38,227 bases of DNA. Source: a virus. Position 1 is the stretch's first letter. Each line of letters opens with the position of its first letter. A program made the translations under genes and the position numbers. Under the pieces are notes generated by a model. That model was given only the letters and a program-made list of their open reading frames with translations. It was not told the origin of the DNA and ran no database searches. The stretch spans positions 1 through 38,227 of the IMG/VR virus record IMGVR_UViG_3300033150_001056. One strand, written 5' to 3'. This document shows, in pieces, positions 20,513 to 27,423 of this stretch.

Positions 20513-21267
20513 AGGAAAAATTAAGACAACATAAAATTAAGCTGGTTGTTCTTGATAGCGATGGCGTGACTGTGCCAAGAGGGACGAGGATATTTGAACA
20601 GGAACTTGCAGATAGTTATTTTATAACGATGGAGACAAAGAGAATTAAAAGGGGGTTGGCTGATAAAATCAATCAGTTAAAGAAGAAAATGTGGGTTTGT
20701 ATTTCTTCTGGCAGGGGCTTGCTTTATTTACAATCAATGTATGACAGAATTATTGGCGGGAAATTGATTCTGACTGCTGAAAATGGAAATGTATCATTGT
20801 GGAGAGGATATATTGTTCAGCATTTCTTTTATGACCAGAGATATTTTGAGAAACTGGCAAAGATTAGGAACGAAGTGAAGAACCTGTCTATTAAAGGATT
20901 TGAGCCAAAGCAATTTATTTTGACAATTCACGCAGAGACCGAGATTAAGAAAGTGTATGAGATTGTAAAGAGGTTTGATAGAAAAAAGGAACTGAAAACG
21001 ATGTGGAATGGTGAGGCGTTTGATATTCAGAGGAAAGATGTTTCGAAGGGGTTAGCAATTGAAAAGATTGCAACTGAATTAGGAATTGAGAAACAAGAGA
21101 TTGTTGCAATCGGAGATAGGGTTAATGATAAAGAATTGATAGAAGTGGCTGGGATTGGGATTTCTGCGGATAGCAAGAAATTAAAAGCAGATTATTATTT
21201 GGAGCCAGACCAAGACAAACTACCTGCAGAAAAATTAGTTGATTTACTTTTAGAAATCTATGGTTAG
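20500..21267 (+). CDS. HAD-family phosphatase (type IIB-like)
   Basis: The catalytic motif LVVLDSDGVTVPRG (first Asp as nucleophile), CISSGRGLLYL (motif II), the conserved Lys in DVSKGLAIEKIATELG and the metal-binding IGDRVNDKELI (motif IV) are all in order. A cap domain lies at about residues 85-175. Length 255 aa. Relatives remove phosphate from sugar phosphates; between nucleotidyl- and glycosyltransferases this could clear a sugar-phosphate intermediate. Confidence 0.75.
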   Translation: MEKLKEKLRQHKIKLVVLDSDGVTVPRGTRIFEQELADSYFITMETKRIKRGLADKINQLKKKMWVCISSGRGLLYLQSMYDRIIGGKLILTAENGNVSLWRGYIVQHFFYDQRYFEKLAKIRNEVKNLSIKGFEPKQFILTIHAETEIKKVYEIVKRFDRKKELKTMWNGEAFDIQRKDVSKGLAIEKIATELGIEKQEIVAIGDRVNDKELIEVAGIGISADSKKLKADYYLEPDQDKLPAEKLVDLLLEIYG

Positions 21268-22162
21268 AAAACAAAATGTTATTGCTACCAATTCAGGAAC
21301 TGTTACCACTTCCACTTATCAATGGAAACCGCCAGAACAGAGTATTTTTACTCCCTCGATAGATGCAAAAGTGTTGATAGTAATGCCTGTTATAAATCTT
21401 TGGAGAGAATATACGGAGGCTTGTATTTCAAGTATCAGAAGTAAGAAAAATAGTCTTGCGTTGTTGATTATTGATAATGGCTCGGCAGATGTAACGAAAG
21501 AGGAAGCAGAAAGATTAGCCGAAGAAAGGAGTTGGATTATTTATCACAGGAATGAAGAAAATTGGGGGTGTTCAAAGAGTTGGAATTTTGGAATAAGAAA
21601 GGGGTTTGAGGAAATGGGGGCAGATTATGTGATGATAATTAACAATGATATTTTGTTGCACGAAAACACGATAGATAGACTGGTTGAGAGATTTCAAAAA
21701 GGAGATGAAGATTTGGTAATGGTAACGGCTTTGAATATCAAGGAAGAATGTGATTTTCCAGAAGCAATTTTCTTGAAAGACGACAGGGAAAAAGAAGTGG
21801 TGCCTGAATCAGAAAACCCAGATTTTAGTTGCTTTATGATAAACAAAAAATTGGTTGAGATGGTGGGGGAGTTTGATGAGGGTTTTTCGCCAGCGTATTT
21901 CGAGGACAACGATATGCATTACAGGATTAAGTTGGCAGGATTAAAAGCAATTTGTTATCCGCCTGCAATTTATTACCATTACGGCTCCAGAACGCAGAAT
22001 GACCCAAGATACCCGATGGGGTTGGTTGATGGTTATAAGTTTGAGAGAAATCGAATGTATTTTGTAGATAAATGGGGAGGACCGCCGGGGCAAGAAATTT
22101 TTTTAACTCCTTTTAATGATTCAACTAAAAACATAAAATGGACAAAACAAATGGAAAAATAA
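21260..22162 (+). CDS. Family 2 glycosyltransferase, 300 aa
   Basis: KVLIVMPVINLWREY, LALLIIDNGSAD, RNEENWGCSKSWNFGIR and YVMIINNDILLHENT (metal-binding Asn-Asp) define the GT-A core; AYFEDNDMHYRIKLAG is the typical E-D-x-D acceptor region of this family. The first 35 residues are low-complexity (Thr/Ser/Pro), perhaps a tether. It overlaps the phosphatase by 8 nt and the next glycosyltransferase by 25 nt. Confidence 0.8.
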   Translation: MVRKQNVIATNSGTVTTSTYQWKPPEQSIFTPSIDAKVLIVMPVINLWREYTEACISSIRSKKNSLALLIIDNGSADVTKEEAERLAEERSWIIYHRNEENWGCSKSWNFGIRKGFEEMGADYVMIINNDILLHENTIDRLVERFQKGDEDLVMVTALNIKEECDFPEAIFLKDDREKEVVPESENPDFSCFMINKKLVEMVGEFDEGFSPAYFEDNDMHYRIKLAGLKAICYPPAIYYHYGSRTQNDPRYPMGLVDGYKFERNRMYFVDKWGGPPGQEIFLTPFNDSTKNIKWTKQMEK

Positions 22163-23616
22163 AAGTTTTGGTTTTAGCAGATTCTCCTACCTGTGCCACT
22201 GGTTTCGCTCAGGTGGCAAGAAATATCATTAGAACCTTATGGGAAACTGGGAAATATGAGTTTGATTGGGTAGGAATAAATTTCGATGGTAGTTATTACG
22301 ATAGAGAGAAATATCCTTATAGAATTTACCCTGCTGTAAATGCTCTTGTTCCTTCTGCAGAGTATCACGATTTGTTCGGAAGGCAGTTGTTTTTAGATAT
22401 GCTTGAAAAAGGAGATTATGATTTAGTGTGGATGGTTCAAGATACTTTTATCATTGCTTCTATTGGAAGAAAAATTTTATCGCTCAATAAGAAAAAGCCC
22501 GCGGAGAAAAAATTTAAATGGATTTTCTATTATCCGATTGATGCAAAACCGAAAAGAGATTGGATTGAAAATTCTGTTTTGCTTGCTGATTTCCCTGTTG
22601 CTTATACGAAATATGCTTATAAAGAAAGCATTGAGGCTTATGATAGAGATGACGAAGAAGACAAAATTAGAAGAGAGATTTTACAAAAGAAATTAAAAGT
22701 AATCTATCACGGAGTTGATACTGAAATCTTTAAACCATTACCAAACAAAAAAGAATTGAAGGAAAAATGGTTTGGGAAGGAACTTGCCGATAAGTTTATT
22801 TTTATGAACATCAATAGAAATCAGCCAAGAAAGGATATGTTTAGAAGTTTGTTGGCTTGTAAGAAATTGTTAAAAAGAAGAAAGGAGAAGGGTAGAAATG
22901 ATGTCTATTTCTATTTTCATTGTCATTACGCAGACCAGTCTGGGTTAAATCTCGTTGAGATGGCAAAACAGATAAATTTTATCGCAGGGAAGGAGTGGGG
23001 ATTTCCAAATCCGAGATTGTTTCAACCGAACAAAGGATTTAGTGTTGAAGAGGTTAATGAATTGTATAATGCGGTTGATTGTGTTTTCTCTACAACTCTT
23101 GGAGAAGGTTTTGGGCTTTCAAATATAGAAGCAATGGCAACAAAAACGCCAGTAATTTTTCCTGATAATACTTGTTTAAGAGAATTGATAGAAGGAAAAG
23201 GATTGTTGGTTAATAGCGGTAAAGAATTGATAGTTGTTCCACACGACAACGACAGAGTGAGACCGCTTACAGATGTAGATGATTTAGTTAATAAAATGGA
23301 ATGGCTTTTGGAGAATAAAGATAGCGATATTGTTAAGGGAATGGTTGAGAAGGGATATAAATGGGCTGTAGGTTTGGATTGGAAAGGAGAAAAGGTCGGC
23401 GGAGAATGGATAAAACTTTTTGAAATCGCTTATAAGGAATTATTAAAAGACAGAAAAGCGGCGAAAATAGAACAAGAAACAGATTTTTCAAAACTCAAGA
23501 GAAACGATATATGTCCTGTTTGTTCTATTTTAAAAGGAGAGAAAGTTAAGTTTAAAAATTGTATTCATTATGAAACGGCAAGACAAGGAAAAATCCTCAA
23601 AATTTTCTGGGACTAA
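22138..23616 (+). CDS. GT-B glycosyltransferase (family 4-like) with a cysteine-rich tail, 492 aa
   Basis: The N-terminal Rossmann start KVLVLADSPTCATGFAQVAR and the donor-binding region TTLGEGFGLSNIEAMATKTP (the E-x7-E pattern) identify a GT-B retaining enzyme. The middle FIFMNINRNQPRKDMFRSLL is the linker typical of family 4. The last 30 residues add CPVCSILKGEKVKFKNCIHYE, a possible zinc knuckle not usual in the family. The 3' end overlaps the next zinc protein by 47 nt. Confidence 0.75.
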   Translation: MDKTNGKIKVLVLADSPTCATGFAQVARNIIRTLWETGKYEFDWVGINFDGSYYDREKYPYRIYPAVNALVPSAEYHDLFGRQLFLDMLEKGDYDLVWMVQDTFIIASIGRKILSLNKKKPAEKKFKWIFYYPIDAKPKRDWIENSVLLADFPVAYTKYAYKESIEAYDRDDEEDKIRREILQKKLKVIYHGVDTEIFKPLPNKKELKEKWFGKELADKFIFMNINRNQPRKDMFRSLLACKKLLKRRKEKGRNDVYFYFHCHYADQSGLNLVEMAKQINFIAGKEWGFPNPRLFQPNKGFSVEEVNELYNAVDCVFSTTLGEGFGLSNIEAMATKTPVIFPDNTCLRELIEGKGLLVNSGKELIVVPHDNDRVRPLTDVDDLVNKMEWLLENKDSDIVKGMVEKGYKWAVGLDWKGEKVGGEWIKLFEIAYKELLKDRKAAKIEQETDFSKLKRNDICPVCSILKGEKVKFKNCIHYETARQGKILKIFWD

Positions 23617-23845
23617 AAAACAGATTTGTCCTGTTTGCGGTAAGGAATGGAAATATAGATTGAAAACTTGGACAGATGAAGACGGCTGGCATTGTTTACA
23701 CGATGATGAAATCCATTCCAGTTTTCCTTTGTATTTTACTGGGAGAGAAAAAAAAATGGCTTCCAATCTCCCCAAAAACAAAGTGCTTGTTAAGGGGAGC
23801 GATGGGATAACAAGAATTTGTGAAGTTAAAAAGAAGAAAAAATGA
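23570..23845 (+). CDS. Small zinc protein, 91 aa
   Basis: CPVCGKEWKYR and the HCLHDDEIH region give Cys and His ligands for one metal. The C-terminal 30 residues (MASNLPKNKVLVKGSDGI, then a KKKKK end) form a basic tail, with an internal ATG at 23756 that could start a shorter product. The large overlap (47 nt) with the glycosyltransferase supports coupling. Function unknown. Confidence 0.55.
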   Translation: MKRQDKEKSSKFSGTKKQICPVCGKEWKYRLKTWTDEDGWHCLHDDEIHSSFPLYFTGREKKMASNLPKNKVLVKGSDGITRICEVKKKKK

Positions 23846-24042
23846 AAAAAGAAAAAAAAGATTTCAGGTGTTATAGGTGCAACAGATTATTGGCAAAATA
23901 TACTGACAGAGAATACGAGGTGATTAGTAGTAATAGACAGATGATTTCCATCAGTAGAGATGGTTGCTTTAGTATTACTTGTAAATGTGGAGCAATTACG
24001 ACATTGAGCGGAAATTTAACAATTGTGAGGAGGGGGTCTTGA
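23842..24042 (+). CDS. Com-like zinc-finger protein, 66 aa
   Basis: DFRCYRCNRLLAKYTDREYE followed by FSITCKCGAITTL resembles the phage Com family (RCxxCNRLLA ... I-x-CxCG), which in Mu binds an mRNA stem to allow translation of the mom DNA-modification gene. Two Cys pairs, about 30 residues apart, make the zinc site. The stop TGA overlaps the -35 box of the promoter at 24039-24066, so the next transcription unit starts here. It is a plausible partner of the structured RNA downstream (inference). Confidence 0.6.
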   Translation: MKKEKKDFRCYRCNRLLAKYTDREYEVISSNRQMISISRDGCFSITCKCGAITTLSGNLTIVRRGS

Positions 24043-24066
24043 CAAATTTTTTTAAAGGTCTATAAT
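24039..24066 (+). promoter_or_regulatory. Near-consensus sigma70 promoter TTGACA-16-TATAAT
   Basis: A perfect -35 (24039-24044) and a perfect -10 (24061-24066) are 16 nt apart, making it the strongest promoter I see in the window. AAAGGTC (24054-24060) fills the end of the spacer against the -10 box. The expected start is near 24073, at the first base of the RNA helix described next. Confidence 0.85.
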
Positions 24067-24072
24067 GGAGTA

Positions 24073-24170
24073 AGATAACTGACCACCTTTTGGTGGAGAC
24101 CGCTTACGAAGACGGCTCAGTTATCTACGAGACCTGTTTTTTGGGTCTTTTAGATAATTGAGCCGTTTTT
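24073..24170 (+). ncRNA. Structured RNA: three-way junction leader that competes with a terminator
   Basis: P1 pairs AGATAACTGA (24073-24082) with TCAGTTATCT (24117-24126), 10 perfect base pairs. It encloses P2, CCACC-TTTT-GGTGG (24083-24096), and P3, CCGCTT-ACG-AAGACGG (24100-24115, one bulged A), with linkers of 0, 3 and 1 nt. The 3' strand of P1 and the base of P3 are also the 5' arm of the terminator at 24114-24176, so the two folds exclude each other. This is the logic of a transcription attenuator or riboswitch, but I recognise no known class. It may also be a stand-alone RNA of about 95 nt. Confidence 0.7.
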
Positions 24171-24176
24171 GTTTTT
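24114..24176 (+). terminator. Intrinsic terminator abutting the portal start codon
   Basis: Bases 24114-24127 pair with 24151-24164 (14 bp, one G-U). The top continues, after a 2x2 internal loop, into AGACC/GGTCT (24130-24134 with 24144-24148). The stem is followed by GTTTTTGTTTTT (24165-24176), immediately before the portal ATG at 24177. Termination here would end the transcript at the start codon, so read-through is needed for portal and downstream head genes unless another promoter reads in. Confidence 0.75.
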
Positions 24177-25856
24177 ATGGCATTAAGAGACAGATTTATT
24201 CAATTTCTATTAGGAGATAAGTTAAACCAATTGGAAAACGCCTTAAAAGAAAAAGACGAAATTATTTTAAGGCAAAAAGAGGAATTGGAAAAAAGAGACC
24301 TTCCAATGCATTTTGCAGTTCCGAGACAAGAGGAAAGATTATTCGGGCACGATATTGGGAAATATAGAAAAATAGATTTCAGGGTTTTGAGGGAATTGTC
24401 TGAAAGGTATGATGTCGCAAGGGCTTGTATTAACAGAAGAAAACGGCAGGTTGAGGCAGTAGAGTGGTCTATTCAACCGATAAATCCAAAAGAAGGAGGA
24501 AAATACGAAAAACAAATAAAAGAACTGACCAAGTTTTTTAAGGCGCCGGGTGGAAAATATGCGAGGTTTAGAGAGTTTGTTAATGAAATTGTAGAGGATT
24601 TACTTGTTTTGGATGCTGCAGCAATTTGGAAAGATAAAACGATTGGAGGAAAGCTAACAAAATTGGTAACGGTAGATGCGGCAACAATTAGATTAAGAGT
24701 AATGGAAGATGGGAGCGACCCAGAACCACCAGAACCAGCGTTTGAACAATGGATTAAAGGAAGGAAGGTTGCTCAATTCACAACTGAGGAAATGGATTAT
24801 TTGATGTTGAATCCAAGAAGTAATACTCCTTATGGTTTTGCACCTTTAGAGGCTTTAATACTTGGGGTTGATGCTGCTTTGAGGTCTCAACTTTATAACC
24901 TTTCAATGCTTACCGAAGGAAATATACCAGAAGGATTTTTTGCTCTACCAGAAAGTTGGACACCAGACCAAATAAAAGAATTTCAGGAGTATTTTGATGC
25001 TTTAATTTCTGGTAATCCGAGATTTCAGCAAAGGATTAAATTTGTTCCCGGTGGTAAAGGGGTTGGCTATATTGCAGCCAAGAAACCACAGGATATGAGA
25101 TTTTTGGAATATGAGAAATGGCTTCTCTTAAAAACTTGTGCTTTGTTTGATGTTCCGCCTGAAGAAATTGGTTTTACAGAGGAAATGTCAAGAGCAACAG
25201 CCCAAGTTCAATTCAAAGTAGCCCTGAGGTCTGGACTACTGCCAATTTTACAAGTGCTAAAAGAATTTTTTGATAAAGTTATTCAAGAAGATTTCGGGTA
25301 TGAGGAATTGGAATGGGTATGGACTGGATTGGATGAGAAGGACGAAGAAAGAGAGGCAAAAATAGCAAAGTTAATGATTCCAATGGGAGCAATTAGTGTT
25401 GATGAATGGAGAGCTATGAATGATTTACCGCCTATCGGATTAGGTCATTATATTATGACTGGACAGGGACCGATTCTTGTTGAGGATTTGTTAAGTGGTA
25501 AAAACAAAAAACCAGAAAAAGAAGAGAAGGTTCTTGAGTTAGGAGATGTTGAAAAATTGGAAAAAGAAATAGAGGAGATAGAAAAATGGAGAACAAAAGC
25601 ACTGAACGATGTTAGAAAAAAGAGAAAGTTTAGACCCTTTCAAAGCAATTACATTGAAGAAAACATTAAAAAAATTATTGAGAGCGAATTGTTATTTGCA
25701 AAAAGTAAAGAGGAAGTAAAAAGTATTTTTGATACCATTTTACAAGGATTAAGAAAAGAAAAGATAATGCTTGAGGCAAAATTATTAAAAGAAGATTTGG
25801 ATAATACCTTACAAGAATATGAACACAAAGTTGCTAAAGTTGAGACAAAGGATTGA
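24177..25856 (+). CDS. Portal protein (HK97-like)
   Basis: The body from about residue 55 fits phage portals: YDVARACINRRKRQVEAVEW, a core with YLMLNPRSNTPYGFAPLEAL (N-P-R-S and Y-G-x-x-P), KFVPGGKGVGY, and ALFDVPPEEIGFTEEMSRAT near residue 330, where many portals have a V-P-x-x-x-G segment. The first 45 residues are a predicted coiled coil (LNQLENALKEKDEIILRQKE). Length 559 aa. The ATG directly follows the terminator U-run with no Shine-Dalgarno, so expression probably depends on how the leader RNA folds. It overlaps the next gene by 38 nt. Confidence 0.85.
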   Translation: MALRDRFIQFLLGDKLNQLENALKEKDEIILRQKEELEKRDLPMHFAVPRQEERLFGHDIGKYRKIDFRVLRELSERYDVARACINRRKRQVEAVEWSIQPINPKEGGKYEKQIKELTKFFKAPGGKYARFREFVNEIVEDLLVLDAAAIWKDKTIGGKLTKLVTVDAATIRLRVMEDGSDPEPPEPAFEQWIKGRKVAQFTTEEMDYLMLNPRSNTPYGFAPLEALILGVDAALRSQLYNLSMLTEGNIPEGFFALPESWTPDQIKEFQEYFDALISGNPRFQQRIKFVPGGKGVGYIAAKKPQDMRFLEYEKWLLLKTCALFDVPPEEIGFTEEMSRATAQVQFKVALRSGLLPILQVLKEFFDKVIQEDFGYEELEWVWTGLDEKDEEREAKIAKLMIPMGAISVDEWRAMNDLPPIGLGHYIMTGQGPILVEDLLSGKNKKPEKEEKVLELGDVEKLEKEIEEIEKWRTKALNDVRKKRKFRPFQSNYIEENIKKIIESELLFAKSKEEVKSIFDTILQGLRKEKIMLEAKLLKEDLDNTLQEYEHKVAKVETKD

Positions 25857-26694
25857 TTTGTTCCTTGAGAAAATAGCAAGGACGAGTAGGGAGAATTATA
25901 TTCTTTGGAGTATTGAAAGAAGTAGGAAATATGCGGAGTTTAGAAGAGAGTTTTGGGAAGCGTTTAGTAGGCAGGTTTCGCAGTTTCTCAGAAATAGAGA
26001 AGTATGGAAAAAAATGAATGAGAGAATAGGAAAACAAGAAAAACCCATTTGGACGGATAGAGATACGGAAGAATTGAAAGAAATAATAGAGGAGGAGTTT
26101 AAGAGCTTGGAAGAGTATTTTGGAGCGAATTTGATGGAGTTCTACTTTTATCTTGCTAACAGAGGAGGACAGGCTTTTCTGGATAAGGCGGCGAGAAAGA
26201 GATTGGGAAAGGCAGAGGAATTAGGATTGTTTGTGGTTTTCAATCTTAAAGATGAGGAATTGATTAGATGGTTGAATGATAGGAGACAACTACTCATTAG
26301 AAGCGTTGACAATACTACGAAGGGTTGGTTGTTGAGGCAATTAGTTAAAGGAAAGGAGGAAGGATTAAGCAATTTTGAAATCGCTAACAGAATTAGGGAG
26401 AGAATTCCAGAAACCTTCAAGGGAAGAGCAGAGATGATAGTCAGAACAGAAATGGCAGAAGTTGTCAATGCTATGGAGTTTGAAACAGCGAAGAGAAATG
26501 GAGTTCAGTATAAAACTTGGAGGGCGGCAGGAATGAATATATGTCCAATTTGCCAGATGAATGATGGGGTAACTATTGGGATTAACGGCACTTTTCCATC
26601 TGGACATTTAAGACCGCCTGCTCACCCATATTGTAAATGTCTATTAGATTACGATATACCGCCAGCATTTAGACCGTTTTGGACTGGCGAATAA
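25819..26694 (+). CDS. Head morphogenesis protein (Mu F / SPP1 gp7-like)
   Basis: The C-terminal third has the Mu F landmarks: AEMIVRTEMAEVVNAMEFET, GVQYKTWRAAGMNICPICQM, DGVTI, and RPPAHPYCKCLLDY with the conserved Pro-x-His and Cys residues. The N-terminal part is helical and charged. Length 291 aa. These minor head proteins associate with the portal inside the procapsid. Overlap with the portal gene is usual for this pair. Confidence 0.85.
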   Translation: MNTKLLKLRQRIDLFLEKIARTSRENYILWSIERSRKYAEFRREFWEAFSRQVSQFLRNREVWKKMNERIGKQEKPIWTDRDTEELKEIIEEEFKSLEEYFGANLMEFYFYLANRGGQAFLDKAARKRLGKAEELGLFVVFNLKDEELIRWLNDRRQLLIRSVDNTTKGWLLRQLVKGKEEGLSNFEIANRIRERIPETFKGRAEMIVRTEMAEVVNAMEFETAKRNGVQYKTWRAAGMNICPICQMNDGVTIGINGTFPSGHLRPPAHPYCKCLLDYDIPPAFRPFWTGE

Positions 26695-26759
26695 TTTATT
26701 CTATTAAAGGTCGAGAAAAGTTCATTATAGACGAAAATAGAAGTAAATAAGGCAAAATT

Positions 26760-27413
26760 ATGCCATTACCAAAACCAAAAACAGGAGAAAAACAACAGGA
26801 TTTTATTTCAAGATGTATGAGTAATCCGACAATGAAGAAAGAGTTTCCAGAACAGAAACAGAGGCTCGCTGTTTGTTTTAGCCAATGGAGAAGATTTAGA
26901 GGAAAAATGATTGGAAAATGGAATAAAATGTTAGAGGTTATTAAAAAAGTGGAAAAGATTATTGAAAAACAGAAAAGATTTTATTGTGAGTGTTTAGATT
27001 GTGGTTATAAGATGTGGAGCGATAAACATTGTAGAGATATTAAATGTCCTAAATGCGGTGGTCCAATGAGAAGAGCTGAGAGGTCGGGAGTAGGGAATAA
27101 AAAGATAGAGAAAGCAAAATGGACGAGAGCATATATCAATGATTTGCCAGATGCAGCCTTTGCTCTTATTCTACCTGGCGGACATAAAGACGAAGAAGGA
27201 AAGACAGTGCCAAGAAGTTTAAGGATTTTACCTCATCATAATATGAGTGTTAAAAATCCAAACGAAAATAGTAGCGTTGATATTCCTCATCTGAGAAACG
27301 CATTAGCAAGATTACCTCAAGTAAAAGAAATAACAGAAGCACAAAGAAAAAGAGCATATAACCATTTAGCAAGACACGCAAAAGCACTTCTACCAAGTTG
27401 GAAAGAAGATTAA
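26760..27413 (+). CDS. Head-region protein with a zinc ribbon, 217 aa
   Basis: The N-terminus PLPKPKTGEKQQDFISRCMS is typical of proteins fused to or beside phage head proteases. The middle has a zinc ribbon (CECLDCGYKMW, then IKCPKCGGPM). The C-terminus (LPDAAFALILPGGHKDEEGK, SLRILPHHN, VDIPHLRNALARLPQ, NHLARHAKALLPSW) matches a domain seen in phage head/protease polyproteins of unknown role. AAAGGTCG (26706) begins 54 nt upstream of the ATG. Confidence 0.65.
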   Translation: MPLPKPKTGEKQQDFISRCMSNPTMKKEFPEQKQRLAVCFSQWRRFRGKMIGKWNKMLEVIKKVEKIIEKQKRFYCECLDCGYKMWSDKHCRDIKCPKCGGPMRRAERSGVGNKKIEKAKWTRAYINDLPDAAFALILPGGHKDEEGKTVPRSLRILPHHNMSVKNPNENSSVDIPHLRNALARLPQVKEITEAQRKRAYNHLARHAKALLPSWKED

Positions 27414-27423
27414 ATTTAAAACT

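Noticed and set aside
24130-24151. AGACC/GGTCT hairpin with TTTT as an independent terminator
   Set aside because: A 5-bp stem with a short U-run is weak; it is better explained as the tip of the longer terminator stem.
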